Assembly (NCBI GenBank): GCA_003818285.1
Contig: RPRB01000035.1
Location: 1 to 32,547 of the forward strand
Length of the DNA stretch: 32,547 bases
Source: Myxococcaceae bacterium
GTDB taxonomy: Bacteria; Myxococcota; Myxococcia; Myxococcales; Myxococcaceae
Direction of reading: 5' to 3'
Shown here: piece by piece, positions 1 through 6,976 of the stretch
How the letters are laid out: each line of letters starts with the position of its first letter
How positions within the stretch are numbered: position 1 is the first letter of the stretch
Notes under the pieces: model-generated
The model's input: the letters and a program-made list of their open reading frames with translations, nothing else
Database searches by the model: none
What the model was told of the DNA's origin: nothing
Made by a program: the position numbers and the translations under genes

Positions 1-2
1 GA

Positions 3-647
3 CACGGCGGCACGGTCGTCCCGTTCCTCAACGGCGTCGAGGCCGCGGAGCGGCTCGAGCAGCTCGGCGTACCCCGGCAGTCGCTCCTGGGTGGCCTGAC
101 CGCGATCAGCGCCGAGCGGACCGGCCCGGGTCAAATCGCCCGGCGGAGTCCATTCAACCGGATGGTCGTCGGCGAGCTCGCCGGCGGCACGTCGCCGCGC
201 GCGACCGAGATCGCCGCCCTGCTCGCCGCCGCGGGAATCGAGGCCCGGGCCAGCGCCGAGATGCCCCTCGAGCTGTGGCGGAAGTTCGTCTTCATCACCA
301 CCATGGGGAGCTGCTGCGGCCTGGCGCGAACCTCGATCGGACCGGTCCGGGCCGCGCCGCTCGGGAACGCGATGCTCGAGCGGGCGTCGGCGGAGTCGAT
401 CGCGGTGGGCAGGGCCATGGGCATCGGCTTCGCCCCGGACGAGGTGGGCCGGGTGATCGCGCAGATCGCTGCTCTTCCGGATTCGATGAAGCCGAGCTTC
501 ATGCTCGACCTCGAGCGCGGCGGCCCCACCGAGCTCGACGTTCTCTCGGGCGCGGTGAGCCGGCTCGGGCGTCAGGTCGGCGTCCCCACTCCGGTCCACG
601 ACAGCTCGGTCGCGGCCTTCGGCGCGGCCCTCGGCCTGAAGGCCTGA
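3..647 (+). CDS. panE: 2-dehydropantoate 2-reductase, C-terminal part (5' truncated by window edge)
   Basis: The frame is open from the first bases of the window to TGA at 645-647, so the N-terminal NADP-binding half lies outside. The visible protein starts with a VVPFLNGVEA segment, which matches the conserved 'NG' motif of the PanE/ApbA family. It continues into a helical C-terminal domain with an ELWRKFVF segment; the family's conserved substrate-binding Lys lies in such a segment (W-x-K). The family reduces 2-dehydropantoate to pantoate with NADPH in pantothenate and CoA synthesis. Many myxobacterial paralogues are annotated only as family members, so the substrate is not proven. The gene converges on a tRNA gene only 2 bases downstream. 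Confidence 0.85.
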   Translation, partial: HGGTVVPFLNGVEAAERLEQLGVPRQSLLGGLTAISAERTGPGQIARRSPFNRMVVGELAGGTSPRATEIAALLAAAGIEARASAEMPLELWRKFVFITTMGSCCGLARTSIGPVRAAPLGNAMLERASAESIAVGRAMGIGFAPDEVGRVIAQIAALPDSMKPSFMLDLERGGPTELDVLSGAVSRLGRQVGVPTPVHDSSVAAFGAALGLKA

Positions 648-649
648 AG

Positions 650-723
650 CGACTCCGGCAGGACTCGAACCTGCTACCCTCGGCTTCGAAGGCCGATGCT
701 CTATCCAGATGAGCTACGGAGCC
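650..723 (-). tRNA. tRNA-Arg (anticodon UCG)
   Basis: Read on the minus strand, this folds as a complete cloverleaf. The acceptor stem is GGCTCCG paired with CGGAGTC (one G-U pair), the D-arm is present, and the anticodon stem TCGGC/GCCGA encloses loop CTTCGAA, giving anticodon TCG. A T-arm with GGTTCGAGTCC follows, and the discriminator base is G at 650. CCA is not encoded. A partial copy of its 5' half sits at 4496-4540, so this gene borders an insertion or duplication. Confidence 0.96.
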
Positions 724-754
724 AGACTGCGGATTCACTAGCACGCTCCGGCAC

Positions 755-1177
755 TTGGAGCGAACGCCGTCTTGCGTGCCCGACACCGTAGGGACCAACC
801 CGAGCCAGCCCGAGGCGCGGTACTTCTTAGGGCCAAAAGACGCGCGGCTAGGCGTGCTCTTGGACGAACCAGTTGGGCCGGAACTCATTCGCTACGTCGA
901 AGACCACCTAGGCCCACTCCTCCTCTGGAAACAGGGCACCGAGCTAAAGGCTGCCCCGAAGACGGAGGTTGCTCTCGCGCTCGCATCTCTTACTCGGGAG
1001 ACACCAGGAGAGGGGCCGACAGGGCGCTGGAGACCCGGGTCCAGCCACTCGGACCGGGGGCAGTTCATCCGTCAGCGGGGAGATGCCGACGAAGAGCCGG
1101 CTCCAACTGTACGTGCTGCGGGCAGCGCGTCAATTCGAAGCGTCAGGGGGCCCGTCTGCCCTGCAAGAGGCGGATGA
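755..1177 (+). other. possible protein-coding remnant, function unknown
   Basis: The frame opens with TTG at 755. Between about 815 and 1015 it reads like real protein, with a segment containing RYFLGPKDARLG and then LIRYVEDHLGPLLLW. The codons there are unlike the neighbourhood (TTA, CTA, AAA, CCA, ATT), as expected for acquired DNA. After about 1015 the translation looks random and overlaps the membrane-protein gene on the other strand. I recognise no family. It may be the surviving piece of a larger gene, or a chance frame. Confidence 0.25.
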
Positions 1178-1298
1178 CGAGCACCACCACCGCGACGACC
1201 AAGAGCAGGTGAATGAGGCCGCCTGTGATGTGGAAGGCGAAATAGCCGCCCAGCCAGAGAACGACAAGGATGACGACGAGAATGGTCAACAAGTCCAT
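1143..1298 (-). CDS. 51-residue lmo0937-type membrane protein
   Basis: The 51-residue product is almost entirely two hydrophobic helices (about residues 3-22 and 26-44) with a short turn containing HITGG, ending in the basic tail RLLQGRRAP. This pattern of a short N-terminal helix, a Gly turn, 'IH-LLV' and a terminal R-L-x-Q-G-R-R matches the small 'lmo0937 family' membrane proteins of unknown function found in many bacteria. ATG at 1298 is preceded by AGGAGA at a good distance, which fixes the start. The gene lies 62 bases downstream of the response-regulator gene on the same strand, within the tRNA-flanked interval. The family is often near stress genes, but nothing here shows a specific role. 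Confidence 0.75.
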   Translation of the reverse strand: MDLLTILVVILVVLWLGGYFAFHITGGLIHLLLVVAVVVLVIRLLQGRRAP

Positions 1299-1360
1299 TG
1301 GGTCTCCTGTTCGGTGGTTCGATGATTAGGCAATGAGGGGCGCGGTGGGCGACACCCCAC

Positions 1361-1744
1361 TCAGCAAAACTTCTTGAGCACGGCCGTGAGTGCAGCGACG
1401 TCAAACGGCTTCGGGAGCAGCGCCACCACTCCGAGCGCGTTCCAGCAGGACTCAGGGATAGGGGCGGTCCCAGACGTAAGGACAACCGGAAAGTCGGCCG
1501 CGTCGGGGCGCGTTCGGAGCTTTTCAAGAAACTCTTGGCCGCTCATCGGCCGCATGCCGAGGTCGAGCAGCACGAGGCACGGGCGCGGCGCCTCATCGAG
1601 CGTCCGAAGCGCTTCGGCGCCGTCTTGGGCCATGAGAACCCGGCGACCAGCGTCCTCGATGACCACCGCCAGCACTTCCCGCAGGTCGCGGTCGTCATCC
1701 ACTACCAAGACGGCTTTTCCGCGCGGTTGCTGCGTTTCGCCCAC
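1361..1744 (-). CDS. single-domain response regulator (receiver only)
   Basis: The product has about 127 residues and consists of one receiver domain with no output domain. Visible marks are the acidic pair in VLVVDDDRDL, the phospho-acceptor Asp in LVLLDLGMRPMSG, the switch Ser/Thr in VVLTSGTAP and the conserved Lys in LLPKPFD. A longer frame opens at 1879, but GTG at 1744 is preferred because AAGAGGA precedes it at about 8 bases and the domain starts just after it. Such proteins act as phospho-relays or bind partners. The likely kinase is unknown; the histidine kinase at 5042-6898 has its own, broken, partner at 4584-4963. Confidence 0.85.
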   Translation of the reverse strand: MGETQQPRGKAVLVVDDDRDLREVLAVVIEDAGRRVLMAQDGAEALRTLDEAPRPCLVLLDLGMRPMSGQEFLEKLRTRPDAADFPVVLTSGTAPIPESCWNALGVVALLPKPFDVAALTAVLKKFC

Positions 1745-1814
1745 GGTCAGAGTCCTCTTAACCGGAAGAGAAAAGCCGGGAAGCGAATATTGCCTGCCCC
1801 TGCCGGCGCTGAGG

Positions 1815-2066
1815 TTACTCGCGGAGCCGGATCGGCCGCCCACTCTCGTCTGCTCGGAAGTGCGCGACCCGCGGCGCACCGGCCTGGCCGAACTCGACCA
1901 CGCGGAAACGCCACCGGCTCCAGTCAGTGACGCGGTACTTCTGCTGCGCCCGCTCCATGACCCGTGCGACGGATTCTTCGGCAGTGGCCATCAAGCACAC
2001 GACGTTCGCGTGCTCGAGCCCCCCGTCCACGCCGCCCCATACGTCCCAGTTCGCCAGGTCGTTCAC
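1815..2066 (-). CDS. 83-residue hypothetical protein
   Basis: The frame runs from GTG at 2066 to TAA. Its codons are strongly G/C-ending, as in true genes of this genome. The product is a small soluble protein: a segment VVCLMATAEESVARVMERAQ, then an aromatic and basic stretch DWSRWRFRVVEFG, then a short polar tail. It has no signal peptide or membrane segment. The gene ends 70 bases before the response-regulator start on the same strand, so the two may be co-transcribed. No good ribosome site is seen before 2066. I do not recognise a family. Confidence 0.55.
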   Translation of the reverse strand: MNDLANWDVWGGVDGGLEHANVVCLMATAEESVARVMERAQQKYRVTDWSRWRFRVVEFGQAGAPRVAHFRADESGRPIRLRE

Positions 2067-2242
2067 GTTGGCGGAGGATAGCGCCGCACGCCCACGTCGC
2101 GGGCGGTCAACTCAGCCCCACGTGCCGCGCTTCACAGTGCGCCCGGCCCACATTCTCCGGCGGTCTGTGCCGTCCGCACTCGATCCAGCAGCGCAAGGGG
2201 CAGCAGCTCAGACCCGTCCAAGCGCGCCAGCACGAGGTCCGA

Positions 2243-2551
2243 ATGGGATCACTCCGGCTGCCCGCGTCCGGCGCCCGGCGCTTGAGGGCGCGCGCCAAGC
2301 AAGACGGACTGACGTTCGCCGAGGCACTCCGACGAACTCTCGACGTGGCCCTGTCCAACCCGTCGCAGCTCGCCCGAAGTGAGGCCAGTAAGGGAGTGGC
2401 GACCGTCCGGCTTGGCGCTCTCCCCATGCCGGCTGAGCTCGGCGAGCGGCTGAATGCGGCGGCGCAGGCGTTGGGAGTGTCGGCGGCGGAGGTTGTGCGG
2501 AGGGCGGTCTACGTCAGCAGTGCTCGTCGACCACGGACAGGAGCCGGCTGA
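2243..2551 (+). CDS. small tandem ribbon-helix-helix-like protein
   Basis: The product has 102 residues. It appears to hold two copies of one pattern: a short beta-like strand followed by two helices, at about residues 3-38 (SLRLPASGARRLRARAKQ, then EALRRTL) and 54-92 (TVRLGALPMP, then ELGERLNAAAQALGVSAAE). The second copy has the look of CopG/Arc-type DNA-binding folds, where the strand pairs with another copy to enter the DNA groove. Two copies in one chain would allow an intramolecular dimer. ATG at 2243 has GAGG about 8 bases upstream; the open frame starts earlier, but that part is low-complexity Arg/Pro. Role as a repressor or antitoxin is inference; no toxin gene is adjacent. Confidence 0.5.
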   Translation: MGSLRLPASGARRLRARAKQDGLTFAEALRRTLDVALSNPSQLARSEASKGVATVRLGALPMPAELGERLNAAAQALGVSAAEVVRRAVYVSSARRPRTGAG

Positions 2552-2624
2552 CATCGAAGGGCTTGCGGAGCGCGCCAAGGACGCCGGGGAGGGGTGGCAA
2601 GAGCAAGCGCCCAGTGTGCACGCT
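2514..2624 (-). pseudogene. receiver-domain fragment (C-terminal end only)
   Basis: The minus strand encodes GVLGALRKPFDVSRLLSVVD and a stop, which is the last beta-strand, conserved Lys-Pro and final helix of a receiver domain. Upstream the frame loses all resemblance to the domain, so the phospho-acceptor part is missing. The DNA resembles the matching end of the regulator at 4584-4963, which also has 'GVLRKPF'. It overlaps the 3' end of the preceding gene. From here to 2837 I see no other gene. Confidence 0.6.
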
Positions 2625-2837
2625 TGGACAGGTGGTCGCCGGGGTCGAGCGTCCAGGGAACGATCTCTCAGGCTGGGTACCCTCCTGGCTACCACCACTC
2701 CGGAAAATGTCGACGGCGGTGTCGGCACTACTTTGCACACGCGTCTCGATCCGCCACCGAGACCACCGGCCCCGGGAAGCCTCCCCCCAACCCCATTCCC
2801 GGGGCCACTTTTCTCGCGTCTTAGGTAAGACGATGCC

Positions 2838-3481
2838 GTGGAACGCCTCACGCCCGGCGCCGTCCGCCTCCAGCTCGTCTCCCCGGTGAAGACACTCCCC
2901 GTGCGCCCGGGCTGGCTGTACGAGCCCAAGCTAGACGGCTGCCGAGTCCTGCTCGGGAAAGCCGAAGCCATCTGCCAAGTGCGCACTCGAGGTGGCGGCC
3001 TGGTCCAGCGAAACGTGCCCGAAGTCGTGGCCAGCTTGGAGCGAGTGCCAGCCGATCACTTGGTCTTGGATGGTGAGCTCGTTGTCCTGGACGAAGCTGG
3101 CCACACTGACTTCGATGCTGCCTGCGCCCGGCTCAAGTCTCAGCACGGGCCCCCCGTTCAAGTCTTCGTCTTCGCTGTCCTGGCGCTCGATGGCGAGGAT
3201 CTACGAGCGCGGCCCCTCCGAGAGCGGAAGAGGGCGTTGGCCGAGGTGCTGGGCCCAGGCGACCAGACACTCCGCCCGGTGTCCACTTCATCTCGGGCCC
3301 ACCGGACCCCCTGATTGCCAGCGTTGACGAGCTCGAGCTGGAGGGAGTCGTCGCAAAGTGGGAAGGGGCCCCATATCAGGGCGGGCGCACACCCCTCTGG
3401 CAGAAGCTCGTACTTCGCCGTCCGGACCGCGGGTGGCGGGTCGAAGGTCAGCGGGGGAGGGTGACAGCCAACGCAGAGTGA
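2838..3481 (+). pseudogene. ATP-dependent DNA ligase (LigD-type catalytic domain), frameshifted and short
   Basis: The first frame (GTG at 2838) carries the nucleotidyltransferase core: YEPKLDGCR with the adenylated Lys at about residue 31 (motif I, KxDG), LVLDGELVVLD near 76-85, and VFAVLALDGEDLRARPL (motif IV region). It stops soon after 3300. The sequence then continues one frame over from about 3281 with ISGPPDPLI, LELEGVVAKW (motif V) and a WQKL end, to TGA at 3479-3481. A single indel near 3272-3282 would join the two parts. No OB-fold domain with motif VI follows, so even repaired the protein (about 214 residues) is shorter than usual ligases. Intact relatives seal DNA breaks, in LigD as part of end joining. 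Confidence 0.75.
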
Positions 3482-3524
3482 GGCGGACAAGTCAGTCGTT
3501 GCCGCCCCAGCACCTCGCCAATGG

Positions 3525-3701
3525 CTAGCGATTAGGGTTGTTAGGGTTGTTGGGAGAAGGCGAGTGCTTCTTCATGTCGTCCTGGTCCGAGGCCTTGCGG
3601 TCCTTGTCGATTCCCTCGTTACCCTTGTCGGGCTGCGTAATCGGCTGGTTCTCCCCCGGGCCCTGCATCGGCTTGTTCTGCTCATTCTGCTGATCAGGCA
3701 T
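3525..3701 (-). CDS. 58-residue Asn/Pro/Gln-rich hydrophilic protein
   Basis: ATG at 3701 is preceded by GGGAGAAG at good spacing, which decides the start although the frame is open further up. The protein begins MPDQQNEQNKPMQGPGENQP, continues with many Asp and Lys residues, and ends with the repeat PNNPNNPNR. It has no hydrophobic stretch and is predicted to be disordered. The terminal repeats are encoded by GTTAGGGTT-type repeats on the plus strand at about 3532-3555. Similar tiny hydrophilic proteins are common and uncharacterised; function unknown. Confidence 0.6.
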   Translation of the reverse strand: MPDQQNEQNKPMQGPGENQPITQPDKGNEGIDKDRKASDQDDMKKHSPSPNNPNNPNR

Positions 3702-3940
3702 GGTTCTTCTCCCTCTGGTTTTTGAAGCCAGGGAAGAATGCGCATCGTTCTGCCGCTGTGCCTTGCGCCGCTTGAAGGCGATGGGCGAGCCGGCTCGCCC
3801 CACTTGCAGGCGGGGGCGGTCGCACGTTTCTCTATGCGCCCCACGAAGACCTGAAGGCCGGAGGCGCGGGATATGGGGCGCGTTAGCCGAGTGCGTCAGA
3901 GCACGTAGCTCACCGGGCACAGCCGAGATAGGCGCCTTCA

Positions 3941-4420
3941 TCAAGCCCGAGGGTGGCCCGCTCCCGTGGGTAGTACCAGGCACCATCCACTGTGCCCATC
4001 GCTGCTCGGGCCCAATTGAACGTGGCGGAGCTCGTGGGGGAGGGCGTCGAGCATGTGGCGCTCCATCTCAATGAGACGCTCGTCCCACCAAGTCGCCCCG
4101 GCGGCTCCGTCCACCAGCGTCGTGCTCCGGACCCTCGGCGTCCAGCCGGCCATATCGACCCGACCCCAGCGCTCTTCGTAGACCGCGCGGTACTGGTCTA
4201 GGGCCTGACCAACACTGGAGCAGACGCCGGCCGCATCGTTGCCCATGCCCGCTTCAATTCCACGCGAACGCCGCTCGGGGATACGCACGAGGCTCCGATC
4301 GCAATAGGCGCTTGAGACGGGCCCCCACACGCGACTAGGGCGACGAGAAGAGGGACCAACACGAGGGCCAACCCGTTGGTCCGCGCCGTCTGGATGCGAG
4401 CTGTGCATTCGGTGTGCCAT
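3941..4420 (-). pseudogene. lipoprotein with HELRH metal-site-like motif, frameshifted
   Basis: Two frames together make one recognisable protein. The upstream frame (about 4390-4240) gives a lipoprotein signal, LALVLVPLLVALVAC followed by GG, and then CVSPSGVRVELK. The downstream frame gives CSSVGQALDQYRAVYEERWG, a W-T-P-R-V-R strand and LPHELRHVQLG. The HELRH sequence fits the HExxH pattern of zinc peptidases, followed by a further His in DGHSGWC. The switch between frames falls near 4240-4260, and no good start codon is in frame with the signal. I read it as a decayed gene for a secreted, possibly metal-binding lipoprotein. Protease activity is not established. It lies just inside the tRNA-fragment boundary. 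Confidence 0.5.
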
Positions 4421-4495
4421 GGCCGAGGCCTTAGTAAAAGAACAGAATTATCTAGTGGTTCTGTTGGGGCACGCTCATTGCTGGGTGTATACGTC

Positions 4496-4540
4496 CCGGT
4501 TTCGAAGGCCGGTGCTCTATCCAGATGAGCTACGGAGCCA
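4496..4540 (-). pseudogene. truncated tRNA-Arg copy (5' half only)
   Basis: Bases 4501-4540 match 685-724 of the intact tRNA-Arg(UCG) at 39 of 40 positions (G for A at 4512). They cover the 5' acceptor strand, D-arm and anticodon loop. The match stops at the anticodon loop: 3' of it the anticodon stem is imperfect (a C-A mismatch at 31:39), and there is no T-arm or 3' acceptor strand. Both copies are also preceded, on their upstream side, by CTAGCACGC. A short hairpin GGAGCC-AGGA-GGCTCC follows at 4534-4549. It could be one end of an integration event or the stub of a duplication. Confidence 0.85.
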
Positions 4541-4583
4541 GGAGGCTCCCTAGCACGCGGACCTGCGAGGGAAAACGCCCGGC

Positions 4584-4963
4584 TCACCCGTGGCCGTCGA
4601 GCGTGCCGAGAAGGTCGTCGATGCCGAACGGCTTGCGGAGCACGCCCAGCACCTTCCCGGGAAGGTCCGGTGGAGGTGCGGTGCTGCTCGCCGACAGAAG
4701 GAAGACCCGGAACCCGGTGGCATCGGGGCGCAGCGCCAGATGCTCCAGGAACGCCCGTCCGCCCATCGGCGTCATGAACCAGTCGAGGAGCACGATGCAC
4801 GGGCGGGGGATCCGTCCGCGTCGATCTGTCGCAGGGCATCAGCGCCGGCGCTGGCGGTGAATACACGGCGCCCCGAACCCTCCAGGATGTCGGCAACGAG
4901 CTCCCGGAGGTCGCGGTCGTCGTCCACCACCAGGACCGCGCGGGCAGAGGTCGCGTCGGCCAT
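4584..4963 (-). pseudogene. single-domain response regulator, frameshifted at a G run
   Basis: ATG at 4963 begins a receiver domain with the acidic pair in VLVVDDDRDLREL and then reads out of frame after QIDADG. In another frame the domain resumes with the phospho-acceptor Asp in CIVLLDWFMTPMGG, the switch Ser in FLLSAS and the Lys in GVLRKPF, ending at 4584. The switch lies at the GGGGG run at 4805-4809, so one inserted or lost base explains it. It could be a real mutation or a sequencing error. The gene follows the histidine kinase by 78 bases on the same strand and would be its natural partner. No output domain is present. Confidence 0.75.
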
Positions 4964-5041
4964 GGCGGCCAAGAGCTAAGACGGCTCCAGCGGCTGTCAA
5001 GCGAGGGCCGCGAGCGGTCGGTCCCCGCAACCCGCGCCCGG

Positions 5042-6898
5042 TCAGCCCACGCCCCGCAGCCCGGACGAGGGGCGCGACGACGCCCGTTTCGGAAGGATGA
5101 GCCGGAACGTGGTGCCGGCCTGGGCCGAGGAGCGGACCTCGATGGTGCCCCCGTGCGCCCGGGCCACGTGCCAGGCGATGTAGAGCCCGAGCCCCACGCT
5201 CCCGTCGAGCGCCCCGTGCCGGACGCCGCGCCGGAACGGCTCGAAGAGGCCGTCCTGCTGCTCCGGAGGGATGGGCTCCCCTCCGTTGTTGATCGACACC
5301 CGGACCTGCTCCGTGCCCCCCTCCACCTCCACCCGCACCGGCGAGCCGGGGGGGCTGTGCTGGAGCGCGTTCCCGAGGAGGTTCCCCAGCGCCTGCCCGA
5401 CCCGGACGGTGTCCCACTCGCCCGTGCCGTCGCCGTGGCCGCTGACCGTGAACCGGCCCGGATCGGCGGCCGACACCTCCTCCACTGCTCCCTCGACGAG
5501 GAGGTGCATGTTGCTCGGCTCCCAGGTGATGGGCAGCTGCTGACCCGCTCGCAGCCGGGTGAGGTCGAGCAGTCCTGCAACCAGCTGGTGCATTCGGTCC
5601 GCGGAGCGGGCCATCCGGGTCACGGTGCGAAGCTGCTGCTCGGACAGCATCGAGCGCGCGAGGAGGTCCACGCCGAGACGGATGGAGGCGAGCGGGTTGC
5701 GGAGGTCATGGCTGACGATGCCGAGGAGCCGCTGCTCGAACTGGTGCGCCTCCTGGAGCGCGCGCTCGGCATCCTTCTGGGCGCTGATGTCGAGCACGAA
5801 GGACACCCCGCTGAACGTCTCGCGGTCGACCAGCGCCGAGCCGCCGAGGATCCAGATGCGGCGCCCGTCGGCGCGGATGAGCTGCTTCTCGAAGGGGCTG
5901 GTCCGTTCGGTGGCCTCGAGCTCGGCGATCCTCCGCGCGTCCGCCTCGGCGAACTCAGGTGGGGTCATCGCCTTCCAGTCGAGGCCGCCTTCGGGCACCC
6001 CGGCGTCTGGCGGAAGCCCCAGCATCTCCAGGAGGCGCGGGTTCCCTCCGACGATCCGGTCTCCCCTCCACTCCGCGATGCCAAGCAGCCCCGCGTCCGA
6101 GAGACGTCGGAGCTGCTGCTCGGTCCGCTCGAGCTGCCGCCGCGCCTGAACCCGGGCGGTCACGTCCACCGCGCAGGAGAGGACACCCTCCACCCGCCCC
6201 CGCTCGTCCCGGAGCGGGCTGTACGTCGCGTCGACGTAGCTCTCCTCCTCCCTGGCTCCCTCCCGGCGATAGCGAAGGCGCTGCTCCGTCACGACCAGCG
6301 GCTCACCGGTCCGGTAGACCCGCTCGACGCGATCGTGCAACCCCTGGCCCTCCAGATCGACGAAGACCTCTCGCATCGGCCGGCCGAGCATCGGCCGCTG
6401 AGCGAGCCGCTGCGCGCCGGGAGAGACGAAGTCGTAGACCAGATCCGGTCCGCGCTGCGTGACCACCGCGATGGGTGCATGGGCAAAGAGCGAGAGAAGA
6501 CGATCTCTCTCCGTCTGCAGCTGGTTCAGCAGCAGGTCCCGATCCTTGATCCGCCGGCGAAGCAGAACGAGGGACAAGGTGAAGGCACCCTGGATGAGCA
6601 TGAAGGCCAGCCCGGCCCCGACCGCTCCGGAAGTGAGCGTGAGTCTCCCCGACGGAGAGATCGAGATGAGGTTTCCGGTCAGCGCCGCGACGAGCACCGC
6701 CACCCAGGCCACCGTCAGAGAGCGGGAGAACCAGGCCACCACGGGGAGGACCAGGTGGAAGGCCATGTACGGCGTGACGCTCGCCACCGCCGGCACCAGC
6801 GCGTTGAACGCGGCGGCCAGTCCAATCCCCAGCGCCGCCGCGAGCCAGCTGGAGGCACGGGACGCGGGTCGATTCCCGGCGGGCAAGGCTTCGGTCAT
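5042..6898 (-). CDS. membrane PAS-domain sensor histidine kinase
   Basis: The 618-residue product has four N-terminal membrane helices (about 18-112), arranged as in the DUF4118/KdpD-type sensor region. Two PAS-like domains follow (about 130-250 and 262-380), then the phospho-acceptor H-box GIVSHDLRNPLAS with His at about 397. The ATPase domain has its N-box in NLLGNALQHS (about 507-516), a G1-like segment INNGGEP and a GLGLYIAWH segment near 570. It should autophosphorylate and pass phosphate to a response regulator. Its adjacent receiver gene at 4584-4963 is frameshifted. ATG at 6898 is used; GTG at 6919 is an alternative, and neither has a clear ribosome site. The signal sensed is unknown. 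Confidence 0.92.
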   Translation of the reverse strand: MTEALPAGNRPASRASSWLAAALGIGLAAAFNALVPAVASVTPYMAFHLVLPVVAWFSRSLTVAWVAVLVAALTGNLISISPSGRLTLTSGAVGAGLAFMLIQGAFTLSLVLLRRRIKDRDLLLNQLQTERDRLLSLFAHAPIAVVTQRGPDLVYDFVSPGAQRLAQRPMLGRPMREVFVDLEGQGLHDRVERVYRTGEPLVVTEQRLRYRREGAREEESYVDATYSPLRDERGRVEGVLSCAVDVTARVQARRQLERTEQQLRRLSDAGLLGIAEWRGDRIVGGNPRLLEMLGLPPDAGVPEGGLDWKAMTPPEFAEADARRIAELEATERTSPFEKQLIRADGRRIWILGGSALVDRETFSGVSFVLDISAQKDAERALQEAHQFEQRLLGIVSHDLRNPLASIRLGVDLLARSMLSEQQLRTVTRMARSADRMHQLVAGLLDLTRLRAGQQLPITWEPSNMHLLVEGAVEEVSAADPGRFTVSGHGDGTGEWDTVRVGQALGNLLGNALQHSPPGSPVRVEVEGGTEQVRVSINNGGEPIPPEQQDGLFEPFRRGVRHGALDGSVGLGLYIAWHVARAHGGTIEVRSSAQAGTTFRLILPKRASSRPSSGLRGVG

Positions 6899-6976
6899 CC
6901 GACAGCGCAACTTGGACACTGCCCGCGGTCGTGTGCAGCGTTCCGGCGAGGATTTCCCGGGGGACTGAACAGCGGG

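Noticed and set aside
499-888. Minus-strand frame containing VAHLDRASAFEAEGSRFESC
   Set aside because: This is the well-known chance translation of a tRNA gene, here the tRNA-Arg at 650-723.
3530-3555. Telomere-like TTAGGG repeats
   Set aside because: Only two short copies, explained by codons for an Asn/Pro repeat at the end of a small gene.
724-4500. Phage or integrative element with its own integrase
   Set aside because: No tyrosine or serine recombinase motif is seen in any frame; only the tRNA copies and decayed genes suggest insertion.
4198-5580. 460-codon minus-strand frame
   Set aside because: Most of it is an out-of-frame shadow of the histidine kinase and regulator genes; only its end, the lipoprotein signal near 4240-4390, is meaningful and is described there.
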